Source: Dehalococcoidia bacterium UBA1151
GTDB taxonomy: Bacteria; Chloroflexota; Dehalococcoidia; Lucifugimonadales; Lucifugimonadaceae
Direction of reading: 5' to 3'
DNA length: 6,233 nt
NCBI GenBank assembly: GCA_002311865.1
Contig: DBZV01000144.1
Coordinates: 15,204 to 21,436 of the forward strand
This document shows, piece after piece, positions 6,093 through 6,233 of the stretch (positions within the stretch are counted from its first letter, which is position 1; every line of letters starts with the position of its first letter). The position numbers were made by a program, and so were the translations under genes. The notes under the pieces were generated by a model. That model saw only the letters and a list, made by a program, of their open reading frames with translations, did not search any database and was not told where the DNA came from.

Positions 6093-6233
6093 CTAACTGC
6101 TCCTTGCCGCGGTCTGTGCCGCCTTGACGATGTTGTGATAGCCGGTGCATCGGCAAAGATTTCCGGCGATGCCTTCCCGGATCTCTGCCTCCGTTGGATC
6201 GGAGTTTCGATCCAGCAACTGCGCTATAGAGAT
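6093..6233 (-). CDS. coxS: [2Fe-2S] small subunit of the molybdenum hydroxylase, C-terminal 46 residues (5' end outside window)
   Basis: Translating the minus strand from base 6233 gives an open frame of 46 codons ending in TAG at 6095-6093. It contains DPTEAEIREGIAGNLCRCTG followed by YHNIVKAAQ, the unmistakable end of the ferredoxin-like small subunit of xanthine oxidase family enzymes. The CRC pair (codons at 6155-6153 and 6149-6147) supplies two of the four cysteine ligands of the Mo-proximal [2Fe-2S] cluster in the C-terminal helical domain. The other pair and the N-terminal plant-type cluster lie beyond the right edge. It is the first visible gene of the S-L-M operon and its stop is immediately followed by the large-subunit ATG with no gap. 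The promoter, and any further upstream operon genes, are outside the window. Confidence 0.93.
   Translation of the reverse strand: MSIAQLLDRNSDPTEAEIREGIAGNLCRCTGYHNIVKAAQTAARSS
6100..6105 (-). promoter_or_regulatory. Shine-Dalgarno for the large subunit, inside the small-subunit gene
   Basis: AAGGAG on the minus strand sits in the last codons of the small subunit, 7 nt before the ATG at 6092. It supports that start, which directly follows the small-subunit TAG. Confidence 0.85.

Overview
The window holds two convergent bacterial gene groups separated by about 190 bp. The gene density, tight junctions and the mutS plus form II molybdenum hydroxylase content fit a free-living bacterium of moderately high GC. 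The form II coxS-coxL-coxM order and the cysteine-free prepilin peptidase beside mutS would suit an environmental Chloroflexota (Dehalococcoidia/SAR202-like) genome. That placement is inference from gene content only and is held with low confidence.

Plus strand, 1-2670: the 3' two-thirds or so of a DNA mismatch repair ATPase MutS (cut by the left edge), then a type IV prepilin peptidase (A24 aspartic protease) starting with TTG 7 nt after mutS, then a small binuclear-metal MBL-fold hydrolase of the glyoxalase II/YcbL type. The three are packed as one probable transcription unit although their functions are unrelated. The junction between the last two contains an 8-codon mini-ORF that overlaps the stop of one gene and the start of the next.

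Intergenic 2671-2861: no convincing gene. It carries a 10-bp perfect palindrome abutting a 7-bp GC hairpin (2749-2774), and a strong intrinsic terminator (2805-2840) whose U-tract serves the minus-strand operon.

Minus strand, 6233-2862: a three-gene operon read right to left. It encodes the [2Fe-2S] small subunit (only its last 46 codons are in the window), the molybdopterin large subunit (784 aa, complete) and the FAD medium subunit (290 aa, complete) of a CO dehydrogenase/xanthine oxidase family enzyme. The large subunit has the form II signature AYRGAGR and not the form I copper-ligating AYxCSFR, so the physiological substrate is uncertain and CO oxidation should not be assumed. Together the three subunits would carry electrons from Mo-cofactor to Fe-S to FAD. 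All genes appear intact apart from the two cut by the window edges, and I found no mobile element, CRISPR array, tRNA or rRNA.
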